In this document: piece after piece, positions 36,504 through 45,570 of the stretch
Layout: the number at the start of each line of letters is the position of its first letter
Position numbering within the stretch: position 1 is the stretch's first letter
NCBI GenBank assembly: GCA_963920635.1
Contig: OY987301.1
Location: 21,680,501 to 21,744,500 of the forward strand
Direction: 5' to 3'
From: Pseudeuparius sepicola
Taxonomy: Eukaryota; Arthropoda; Insecta; Coleoptera; Anthribidae
DNA length: 64,000 bases
The notes under the pieces: generated by a model
What the model saw: the letters and a program-made list of their open reading frames with translations, nothing else
The model's database searches: none
Told to the model about the DNA's origin: nothing
Program-made: the position numbers and the translations under genes

Positions 36504-36608
36504 CCCTTGGCACTGAAGTTCCGTTTTATAACTCATATGGTTTATTGGCGTCGGCCCTATAGAGGCCAATTCCACATTCTTTATAAAAAGTTGAACTGCC
36601 TTCGTACA
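36504..36608. mobile_element. Short MITE, copy 1
   Basis: Its central sequence, GGCACTGAAGTTC then CTCATATGGTTTATTGGCGT and CATTCTTTATAAAAAGTTGA, matches the inverted copy at 54,702-54,817. The termini are complementary but eroded here. Confidence 0.65.
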
Positions 36609-36876
36609 CAAATAACTATTTCCTTGCCTTTTTCTGTGCTGGGTCGTAAATATATTCGTAAATAGATTTTATAGGAAGTAGGTTGCCGGAATTTCTTTTA
36701 CATCAGCCTCTATTGATTTCGGAAGAACGGGAAAGGTAGGGACTACGACTAACTCTCGAACGTCGAATCGCTGCGTTCGAAACCAATGCAAATACGGGCG
36801 TTTCATGGAAAAACGTCGGTGAGAATAAACACCGCACACAAAGCCAGTAAATTTTCAGACGACCTAGTGAAGCAGG
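36609..36876. other. Flank of the Penelope insertion
   Basis: Non-repetitive DNA with no gene recognised. It ends at the left target duplication TATAGTATAAAGT (36,877-36,889). Confidence 0.4.
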
Positions 36877-36889
36877 TATAGTATAAAGT

Positions 36890-36929
36890 TGAAAAAATAG
36901 TCCATTATCTTGCAGTGGAGTGAAGAATT
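36890..36929 (-). repeat. 40-bp tail beyond the left pseudo-LTR
   Basis: Before the pseudo-LTR starts at 36,930, 40 bases repeat the start of the coding region (compare 40,221-40,260, including the ATG). A roughly 40-bp extension next to one pseudo-LTR is a known oddity of Penelope-like elements. The right end of the composite lacks it. Confidence 0.8.
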
Positions 36930-37616
36930 AACAAATAAAAATAAAACTCTCGCAGTCAAACTCCACAATCAGTTTTTAATTGAAAAACTGTACATGTTTC
37001 GAACCACCTAGGGGTTCATCTTCAGCAGTATAAAATATATTGGTAAGAAAACATCAAAGCTAGAAACAACTTTATAGGTAAATTAAGGAAAAGTGAAATA
37101 AATAACCTTACCTTCCAAGCAACAAATAAGTTAAGAAAAAGCTTCTTGTGATAAACTTCAAAGCAAACAACCATAGGTCAAGTGGAGTTAAAAGTCACCA
37201 AGAAAACCCCAAAAACCCCTCAAAAAACCAAGTCAATGTCTAGCAGACCTCTGAAAAGGAAAGAAAACACTCTAGGTAAACCAAATTGCACTGTTGGAGA
37301 GGTTAGAACGTACCTTAAAAAAACTAAAAGTATACTTCAGGTATCACCATGAAACTCAGTGAAAAAGCCCTGCAGCATCTAAATTTTGTAGCGAGAACGC
37401 TTTGGGGTTCCAAAGAACCAAAATAACATTTTTAACTTATGTGAAACAAGAATCAGGTCACCACGGCTTAAATGGAGGGCGGAAACTGAGTGGCCAACCA
37501 GAAGAGTAGGGGAAACTAGTGCGCATGTTTAAAATCAATGACAGAACAAGGAAGTGAAAAGGCGTGGCAAATTTGAAACTTTAAAATAAAATAAAACCTG
37601 TATACCGACGCCTCCA
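36930..37616 (-). repeat. Penelope pseudo-LTR, left
   Basis: A 687-bp repeat downstream of the minus-strand coding region. It holds the hammerhead-like motif at 36,987-37,029. It differs from the 40,261-40,947 copy at only about four or five sites by eye. Confidence 0.9.
36987..37029 (-). ncRNA. Hammerhead-like ribozyme in left pseudo-LTR
   Basis: Minus strand: helix I ACUG/CAGU, core CUGAAGA, one U, helix II GAACC/GGUUC with a 7-base loop, GAAA, a two-base-pair helix III (AC-AU-GU) and a GUA cleavage site. Minimal hammerheads with very short helix III are known in Penelope-like elements and are thought to act as dimers. Activity is not shown by the sequence. Confidence 0.6.
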
Positions 37617-37632
37617 CCAGAATTTCAAGAAA

Positions 37633-40236
37633 CTACCTAAGGGACACAAGAAATTTCAAAGATTTGTAAAATTGTAAATTAGAGAATTCCAGTTGATCGT
37701 TTAAAATTTGAAAATGAGCTGAATGTTTGGCTTTAAAGATTTCCAAATTCTCAAGCAAGTTCAGAATCACACCTTTGTTGCAAAAGTGAAGAAAAGAAAT
37801 ATCTAGCGTCGGGTCAAAAGAATGGTTATTATTAACTATATGTTCAGAAAAAGCGGACTTGAAAAAAGCTGACTGGTTGGTACCATTTTTCAAAATTTCC
37901 CTGTGATGTTCTTTAATTCTGACATTAAACTTCCTCCCTGTTTGGCCAATATAAACGGTAGGGCAATTTTCAGAACCGCATCTCAAAAGGTAAACACCTG
38001 ACCTGTCAGAAGGCTGAATGGAGTCTTTATTGTTAACCAATTTATTTCTTAAAGGATTCTGGGTTTTAAAAGCAATCGAAAAATTATATTGTTTGAAAAT
38101 TTTTTTAAGTTGAATAGAAATATTACCCAGGAAAGGCAAAGAAAAATACCTAGTCTCGGGGTGGTTTTTACAAGACAAACCTTTGTTAAAAAATTTCGTT
38201 AAGTGTGAATAGAAAGTTTTGTTGATTACATGTTTAGGAAAATTATTGTTGAGAGCTAATTGGAGAATAATAGAGTATTCAAAATTAAAGTCTGTAGGGT
38301 CTAGAGGGATAGAAAAAAGTCTGTGAAAATAACAGTGTAGAGAAGCTAGTTTCTGACAGTGAGGGTGATTAGAATCGAAAGAAATAATGTTATCAGTGGT
38401 CGTGGGTTTTCTGAAAATTTTAAATTTAAAACCGTTGGAGGTTCTAGTGATAGAAAGATCGAGGAAATTAATGGAATTGTTAGATTCAACCTCCATAGTA
38501 AAGGATAATGAAGGGTGAATATTATTAAAAAACTTGAACAAATCTAAGAGTTCGGAGTGGGAACCAGAGAAAAGAATCAGAATGTCGTCAACATATCTAT
38601 AATAAAAGATTACTTTAGCGAAAAGGGGGTGTTCCTTTGCCTGTTTTTCAATATAGCTCATAAAAACTGAAGCCAAAAAGGGAGAAAGATTAGAACCCAT
38701 CGCTAAACCAGAGTTTTGAGAAAAAATTTCATTATTAAATTGAAAGAAATTTTGACTAACAACCAAATCAATAAGAGAGCAAATATTTAAAATATTATGA
38801 CAATTTAAATCAGAGTTATTAAACAGCAAATCCCTAACAAGACCGATACACTCCTGGGGAGGTACACTCGGAAAAAGATTGGTTACGTCAAAGGAAACTA
38901 AGAAGGAAGAGGGGGGGATTTTAATGTTGGAAATTTTATCAGTTAGATCAACGGAGTTTTTAATCTCTAAAGGGTTATTAAATTGGGTGAGAGAAGGCAA
39001 AGTATTATTAAGTAGAGAGGAAATGCGAGAACAAGGAGAATCAATATATGAGACAACCGGTCTTATTGGTACACCTTGTTTATGAATTTTAGGGAGACCA
39101 TATAGTAGGGGCATTCTGATGTTCATAGGTATTAGCTTAAAATAAGAAGAATTAAGTAACTCTAAAGTCTCTCTGGAAAAGTTCAGGGTATCTTTTAGGC
39201 CTTGGACAAAACCACGAAGGGGATTAGAATTTAATTTTTGAAAGCATTCAGGTGTTAAAAAATTATGAACCTTATCAAGGTATTGTTGTCTTTCCATAAC
39301 AACCACGCAATTACCCTTATCAGCCTTAGAAACAACTAAATCATTATTTTTAATTTTATTTTTTAGTGATGAAACAGATTTTTTTAAACTTGAACCACGA
39401 AAAGATTTATCAGAATCAATAGATTTGGGCTTATCAAAAGATCTATTTAAAAGGAAGGAAACTTGAGAACGTAAAAACTCTTTGTCGTTTTTATTATCAA
39501 TCGAATCAATAATTTTCTCAGTGTGAGCTGTCAAAACGCATAAATCTTTGGTTGAGGGTTGTGTAGGTAAATTAAATTTCAAACCCTTGTTTAGAACATT
39601 AAGCTCATTAGAATCAAAATTAGTATTACTTAAGTTAAGAGATCTAGGGTGAAAATTAAAGTTGTCAGGAGAAGGGAGTATCTGAAACTCATTTTCAAAA
39701 GTAGAATTATTGAACGGAACGTTATTTGGTTCATTACTTGATCCATTGAGAAATTTGTTAGAATTAGGAATAGGTAGTTCTGAGGTAGAAGAAGAAAACC
39801 CACAGTGCAACCTGGACTTACCCTGGTGTTTCAACTGTTGAAGTTTATTATTGACCTTGGAAAACTTCATATCGCCTACCTTCTGGACCTTAAGCAAAAA
39901 CAAATCATTAAAACAATCCCATTCTATAGGGTGTAGGACAGAGGTTAATTTAAAAAAGATGAATTTCAATTTTTGATCAAGGAAGGCAAGTCTACAGTAC
40001 AACCTTTTAAGTTCAGACTTTAACCAAAACAATCTTCCAAAATCGAGAGCTCTTCGTGCCGATGTTGAAGAGTTGTTGGTCCTAAGTGAGATGTATTTCG
40101 GAGTCAGTCCAAACTTCAGACATTGTGAGTTGAACCAGATGTCCAGCTTCGTCAGCTTTCTGTTAATCAAAATCTTCAGGTATTCTTGGACTAGGGAAGC
40201 TTGACTAGCATTATATAACTTGAAAAAATAGTCCAT
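37633..40236 (-). CDS. Penelope-like reverse transcriptase / GIY-YIG endonuclease
   Basis: This 867-codon frame is intact. The protein copies the element's RNA into DNA at a nicked target. The reverse transcriptase core spans about residues 300-590: ADKGNCVVVM at 305, LYGLPKIHK near 378, SFDVTNLFPS with catalytic D450, GLAMGSNLSPFLASV, and YVDD at 548-551 with catalytic D550 and D551. A GIY-YIG nuclease follows: GVY at 747-749, VYIG at 761-764, R773 in FNVRIKEH, and the C-terminal FSEHIVNNNH. The N-terminal 220 residues are basic and unassigned. The start is the first ATG, at 40,236 (MDYFFKLYN), 25 bases outside the pseudo-LTR; the frame is open upstream but only from a TTG. Length fits Penelope-like proteins. 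With an intact frame and near-identical repeats it could be active. Confidence 0.93.
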   Translation of the reverse strand: MDYFFKLYNASQASLVQEYLKILINRKLTKLDIWFNSQCLKFGLTPKYISLRTNNSSTSARRALDFGRLFWLKSELKRLYCRLAFLDQKLKFIFFKLTSVLHPIEWDCFNDLFLLKVQKVGDMKFSKVNNKLQQLKHQGKSRLHCGFSSSTSELPIPNSNKFLNGSSNEPNNVPFNNSTFENEFQILPSPDNFNFHPRSLNLSNTNFDSNELNVLNKGLKFNLPTQPSTKDLCVLTAHTEKIIDSIDNKNDKEFLRSQVSFLLNRSFDKPKSIDSDKSFRGSSLKKSVSSLKNKIKNNDLVVSKADKGNCVVVMERQQYLDKVHNFLTPECFQKLNSNPLRGFVQGLKDTLNFSRETLELLNSSYFKLIPMNIRMPLLYGLPKIHKQGVPIRPVVSYIDSPCSRISSLLNNTLPSLTQFNNPLEIKNSVDLTDKISNIKIPPSSFLVSFDVTNLFPSVPPQECIGLVRDLLFNNSDLNCHNILNICSLIDLVVSQNFFQFNNEIFSQNSGLAMGSNLSPFLASVFMSYIEKQAKEHPLFAKVIFYYRYVDDILILFSGSHSELLDLFKFFNNIHPSLSFTMEVESNNSINFLDLSITRTSNGFKFKIFRKPTTTDNIISFDSNHPHCQKLASLHCYFHRLFSIPLDPTDFNFEYSIILQLALNNNFPKHVINKTFYSHLTKFFNKGLSCKNHPETRYFSLPFLGNISIQLKKIFKQYNFSIAFKTQNPLRNKLVNNKDSIQPSDRSGVYLLRCGSENCPTVYIGQTGRKFNVRIKEHHREILKNGTNQSAFFKSAFSEHIVNNNHSFDPTLDISFLHFCNKGVILNLLENLEIFKAKHSAHFQILNDQLEFSNLQFYKSLKFLVSLR

Positions 40237-40260
40237 TATCTTGCAGTGGAGTGAAGAATT

Positions 40261-40947
40261 AACAAATAAAAATAAAACTCTCGCAGTCAAACTCCACAAT
40301 CAGTTTTTAAATGAAAAACTGTACATGTTTCGAACCACCTAGGGGTTCATCTTCAGCAGTATAAAATATATTGGTAAGAAAACATCAAAGCTAGAAAAAA
40401 CTTTATAGGTAAATTAAGGAAAAGTGAAATAAATAACCTTACCTTCCAAGCAACAAATAAGTTAAGAAAAAGCTTCTTGTGATAAACTTCAAAGCAAACA
40501 ACCATAGGTCAAGTGGAGTTAAAAGTCACCAAGAAAACCCCAAAAACCCCTCAAAAAACCAAGTCAATGTCTAGCAGACCTCTGAAAAGAAAAGAAAACA
40601 CTCTAGGTAAACCAAATTGCACTGTTGGAGAGGTTAGAACGTACCTTAAAAAAACTAAAAGTATACTCCCGGTATCACCATGAAACTCAGTGAAAAAGCC
40701 CTGCAGCATCTAAATTTTGTAGCGAGAACGCTTTGGGGTTCCAAAGAACCAAAATAACATTTTTAACTTATGTGAAACAAGAATCAGGTCACCACGGCTT
40801 AAATGGAGGGCGGAAACTGAGTGGCCAACCAGAAGAGTAGGGGAAACTAGTGCGCATGTTTAAAATCAATGACAGAACAAGGAAGTGAAAAGGCGTGGCA
40901 AATTTGAAACTTTAAAATAAAATAAAACCTGTATACCGACGCCTCCA
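40261..40947 (-). repeat. Penelope pseudo-LTR, middle
   Basis: A 687-bp copy upstream of the minus-strand coding region and in the same orientation as the left copy, which makes the left element complete. Its outer edge is fused at CCTCCA to a plus-strand coding fragment. Confidence 0.9.
40318..40360 (-). ncRNA. Hammerhead-like ribozyme in middle pseudo-LTR
   Basis: Identical in every paired and core position to the motif at 36,987-37,029. Its place upstream of the coding region means transcripts could be cut at both repeats. Confidence 0.6.
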
Positions 40948-40949
40948 AC

Positions 40950-43226
40950 GGTTTTAAATTTAAAATTTTCAGAAAACCCACGACCACTGATAACATTATT
41001 TCTTTCGATTCTAATCACCCTCACTGTCAGAAACTAGCTTCTCTACACTGTTATTTTCACAGACTTTTTTTTATCCCTCTAGACCCTACAGACTTTAATT
41101 TTGAATACTCTATTATTCTCCAATTAGCTCTCAACAATAATTTTCCTAAACATGTAATCAACAAAACTTTCTACTCACACTTAACGAAATTTCTTAACAA
41201 AGGTTTGTCTTGTAAAAACCACCCCGAGACTAGGTATTTTTCTTTGCCTTTCCTGGGTAATATTTCTATTCAACTTAAAAAATTTTTCCTACCTACACAA
41301 CCCTCAACCAAAGATTTATGCGTTTTGACAGCTCACACTGAGAAAATTATTGATTCGATTGATAATAAAAACGACAAAGAGTTTTTACGTTCTCAAGTTT
41401 CCTTCCTTTTAAATAGATCTTTTGATAAGCCCAAATCTATTGATTCTGATAAATCTTTTCGTGGTTCAAGTTTAAAAAAATCTGTTTCATCACTAAAAAA
41501 TAAAATTAAAAATAATGATTTAGTTGTTTCTAAGGCTGATAAGGGTAATTGCGTGGTTGTTATGGAAAGACAACAATACCTTGATAAGGTTCATAATTTT
41601 TTAACACCTGAATGCTTTCAAAAATTAAATTCTAATCCCCTTCGTGGTTTTGTCCAAGGCCTAAAAGATACCCTGAACTTTTCCAGAGAGACTTTAGAGT
41701 TACTTAATTCTTCTTATTTTAAGCTAATACCTATGAACATCAGAATGCCCCTACTATATGGTCTCCCTAAAATTCATAAACAAGGTGTACCAATAAGACC
41801 GGTTGTCTCATATATTGATTCTCCTTGTTCTCGCATTTCCTCTCTACTTAATAATACTTTGCCTTCTCTCACCCAATTTAATAACCCTTTAGAGATTAAA
41901 AACTCCGTTGATCTAACTGATAAAATTTCCAACATTAAAATCCCCCCCTCTTCCTTCTTAGTTTCCTTTGACGTAACCAATCTTTTTCCGAGTGTACCTC
42001 CCCAGGAGTGTATCGGTCTTGTTAGGGATTTGCTGTTTAATAACTCTGATTTAAATTGTCATAATATTTTAAATATTTGCTCTCTTATTGATTTGGTTGT
42101 TAGTCAAAATTTCTTTCAATTTAATAATGAAATTTTTTCTCAAAACTCTGGTTTAGCGATGGGTTCTAATCTTTCTCCCTTTTTGGCTTCAGTTTTTATG
42201 AGCTATATTGAAAAACAGGCAAAGGAACACCCCCTTTTCGCTAAAGTAATCTTTTATTATAGATATGTTGACGACATTCTGATTCTTTTCTCTGGTTCCC
42301 ACTCCGAACTCTTAGATTTGTTCAAGTTTTTTAATAATATTCACCCTTCATTATCCTTTACTATGGAGGTTGAATCTAACAATTCCATTAATTTCCTCGA
42401 TCTTTCTATCACTAGAACCTCCAACGGTTTTAAATTTAAAATTTTCAGAAAACCCACGACCACTGATAACATTATTTCTTTCGATTCTAATCACCCTCAC
42501 TGTCAGAAACTAGCTTCTCTACACTGTTATTTTCACAGACTTTTTTCTATCCCTCTAGACCCTACAGACTTTAATTTTGAATACTCTATTATTCTCCAAT
42601 TAGCTCTCAACAATAATTTTCCTAAACATGTAATCAACAAAACTTTCTATTCACACTTAACGAAATTTTTTAACAAAGGTTTGTCTTGTAAAAACCACCC
42701 CGAGACTAGGTATTTTTCTTTGCCTTTCCTGGGTAATATTTCTATTCAACTTAAAAAAATTTTCAAACAATATAATTTTTCGATTGCTTTTAAAACCCAG
42801 AATCCTTTAAGAAATAAATTGGTTAACAATAAAGACTCCATTCAGCCTTCTGACAGGTCAGGTGTTTACCTTTTGAGATGCGGTTCTGAAAATTGCCCTA
42901 CCGTTTATATTGGCCAAACAGGGAGGAAGTTTAATGTCAGAATTAAAGAACATCACAGGGAAATTTTGAAAAATGGTACCAACCAGTCAGCTTTTTTCAA
43001 GTCCGCTTTTTCTGAACATATAGTTAATAATAACCATTCTTTTGACCCGACGCTAGATATTTCTTTTCTTCACTTTTGCAACAAAGGTGTGATTCTGAAC
43101 TTGCTTGAGAATTTGGAAATCTTTAAAGCCAAACATTCAGCTCATTTTCAAATTTTAAACGATCAACTGGAATTCTCTAATTTACAATTTTACAAATCTT
43201 TGAAATTTCTTGTGTCCCCTAGGTAG
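40950..43226 (+). pseudogene. Rearranged Penelope coding region, plus-strand copy
   Basis: The frame is open from 40,950 but has no start codon of its own in the right place. The first segment (40,950-41,287) encodes codons about 601-712 of the intact protein, from SNGFKF to IQLKK. It then jumps to LPTQPSTKDL, codon 223, and continues to the normal end, so codons 601-712 are present twice. The catalytic YVDD and GIY-YIG motifs are intact in the second segment. The last residues read SPR rather than SLR. The protein cannot be made normally without N-terminal residues 1-222. It is best explained by template switching during insertion. Confidence 0.88.
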
Positions 43227-43242
43227 TTTCTTGAAATTCTGG

Positions 43243-43929
43243 TGGAGGCGTCGGTATACAGGTTTTATTTTATTTTAAAGTTTCAAATTTGCCACGCCTT
43301 TTCACTTCCTTGTTCTGTCATTGATTTTAAACATGCGCACTAGTTTCCCCTACTCTTCTGGTTGGCCACTCAGTTTCCGCCCTCCATTTAAGCCGTGGTG
43401 ACCTGATTCTTGTTTCACATAAGTTAAAAATGTTATTTTGGTTCTTTGGAACCCCAAAGCGTTCTCGCTACAAAATTTAGATGCTGCAGGGCTTTTTCAC
43501 TGAGTTTCATGGTGATACCTGAAGTATACTTTTAGTTTTTTTAAGGTACGTTCTAACCTCTCCAACAGTGCAATTTGCTTTACCTAGAGTGTTTTCTTTT
43601 CTTTTCAGAGGTCTGCTAGACATTGACTTGGTTTTTTGAGGGGTTTTTGGGGTTTTCTTGGTGACTTTTAACTCCACTTGACCTATGGTTGTTTGCTTTG
43701 AAGTTTATCACAAGAAGCTTTTTCTTAACTTATTTGTTGCTTGGAAGGTAAGGTTATTTATTTCACTTTTCCTTAATTTACCTATAAAGTTTTTTCTAGC
43801 TTTGATGTTTTCTTACCAATATATTTTATACTGCTGAAGATGAACCCCTAGGTGGTTCGAAACATGTACAGTTTTTCAATTAAAAACTGATTGTGGAGTT
43901 TGACTGCGAGAGTTTTATTTTTATTTGTT
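43243..43929 (+). repeat. Penelope pseudo-LTR, right
   Basis: A 687-bp inverted copy of the left pseudo-LTR at the 3' end of the plus-strand copy. It ends TTTTATTTTTATTTGTT and is followed directly by the right target duplication at 43,930. Confidence 0.9.
43830..43872 (+). ncRNA. Hammerhead-like ribozyme in right pseudo-LTR
   Basis: Same 43-base motif as in the other pseudo-LTRs. Predicted cleavage follows A43868. Confidence 0.6.
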
Positions 43930-43942
43930 TATAGTATAAAGT

Positions 43943-45570
43943 GCTTCTCTCAAACGAGAAATCCCATATAATTTAGTTTCTGACTTATACGGTTGCGCGT
44001 TAATTTACTTTAATGAAGACGGTAAATAACCCTCAAGAAATAATTTAATGAGAATTCGTTAGGGTTATGCCATGATGTGAGTTTCCTCAATGCAGCGCGC
44101 TATGAATGTATTCCTGTTCGCCACGCTCCATTTGAAAATCAGGCATTCACAAAGTTTTTCGTGCTAATCTCGCTGTATTGCACTTGAATCAGACAGAATG
44201 GGCCAAATTCAATGTTTCTATGTAGGTTTTCAATTTCCTGGTAGAGTAAAAATGTGTCTTAATTTTTTGCCAAATTGAAATTCCCCGTTCACATTCCTAA
44301 ATCGGGACATTCAGGGCATTCAGGCTGTTACACTAAAACTAGTTATTCTTGTCTCTTTTGAACCAGTTATTTGACCACCAATCAATAACGATAATTAGGT
44401 TATTATTAACGTATCATATTATTTGTTGTTGGAAATATCACAAGCTGCAGAAGATATAACTATCTGGTTTGAGTAAACAGGATTTGTGGTTGAAGCATGG
44501 TTATAGCTTAGAGGCAACATTATTACCTACACTATCCGTAGAATTAGAACTCATAGACTGAGAGTTTGATGCTTTCATGCTTATAGTCCAATAATTTGAG
44601 GCTTTCGATACTTCTCCTATGTACTATATAGAGGATATTCCAGAGATAGGTAGGTATAAAATCTTTCACAGATCTTAAGGAGCGTTTGATATTATATTTT
44701 GCATTAAAAAGTTACAGCTTATTAAATGTAAGGATCAATAAGCTTTTCTAGATATTTTCTAAAACCACTTAAGTTAACTTATTTTGTAATTTTTTAGGAG
44801 GTTTTGGAAAAATTTTGTATCAAACACCGCCCCATAAAATTTGTCAAAGATCTGTTAGTTTTATTTTTAGAGCTATTTCCGGAAAACCCTGTATAATAGG
44901 TTTAACACAGTAAATATTGAAGGAAACATTAGTAAAGTACTAGACGAATATTTTTTTCTTTAATAACTGCAGTTATATTGACGTGATATTCGAAGTAGTA
45001 ATTCTATTTAATATTACTGACTTGTTACAAATAATAAAAATGACCGGATTCTACATTTTGAAAAGAACCATTCCACTATTAATATCTTCCTTGTTGCAAT
45101 TTTACTACTCCATGTTAAAAAAATTTAATGGCCTTCCATATCTAAGGAGTGCTCTATAAAATTTAGCGGCTGTGTACACTAGTTTTCCATTTTGTGTCGA
45201 TACATCTCGTACGAGACTGGAAGGGTATATTTCAGTTCTATTAAAGAGCAATATTCTACGCAAACACGAACTGTCCCCTCAAAAATGCCAAATAAATTTG
45301 GCCTTCTTCAAAAGTATTGGTATTCGACTAAAGGTTATTCCGGGAATTTTATAAAATTTTCCTTTATAAGTTTTCATTTAACTACAACTTCACCCCGCAA
45401 ATCGGCTTACTTCTAATTTAGCCAATGAATATAGCTAATATTTTATCACAAGCCCACCGTTGAAATAAAGTTATAAAACAATTGCTTAATTCTGGTACGT
45501 ACTCAATTTGAGTATATAAGTAAGCTCAAAAAGCATTCCTAACACTAACTTATGTTAAAAGTTTAAATTT
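43943..45570. other. Intergenic DNA
   Basis: Right flank of the Penelope insertion. AT-rich; no exon or transposon terminus could be supported. Confidence 0.4.

Larger units (their letters stand above)
36890..43929. mobile_element. Head-to-head Penelope-like retroelement composite
   Basis: A complete minus-strand element (36,890-40,947: pseudo-LTR, coding region, pseudo-LTR) joins a rearranged plus-strand copy (about 40,942-43,929). The 13-bp direct repeat TATAGTATAAAGT lies at 36,877-36,889 and 43,930-43,942, outside the pair only, implying one insertion event. At 40,942-40,947 the junction is at CCTCCA, shared by the pseudo-LTR edge and the coding region. A second junction near 41,284-41,290 joins codon 712 to codon 223. 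Copies differ at only a few positions, so the insertion is young. Penelope-like elements often give truncated, tandem or inverted copies by target-primed reverse transcription. Confidence 0.93.

Noticed and set aside
36012..36513. Several overlapping frames of 80-99 codons
   Set aside because: They run through the right end of a non-coding transposon on both strands; no shared motif or splice signals.
38879..39085. 68-codon frame antisense to the Penelope coding region, also at 41,774-41,980
   Set aside because: Exact shadow of the reverse transcriptase in both copies.
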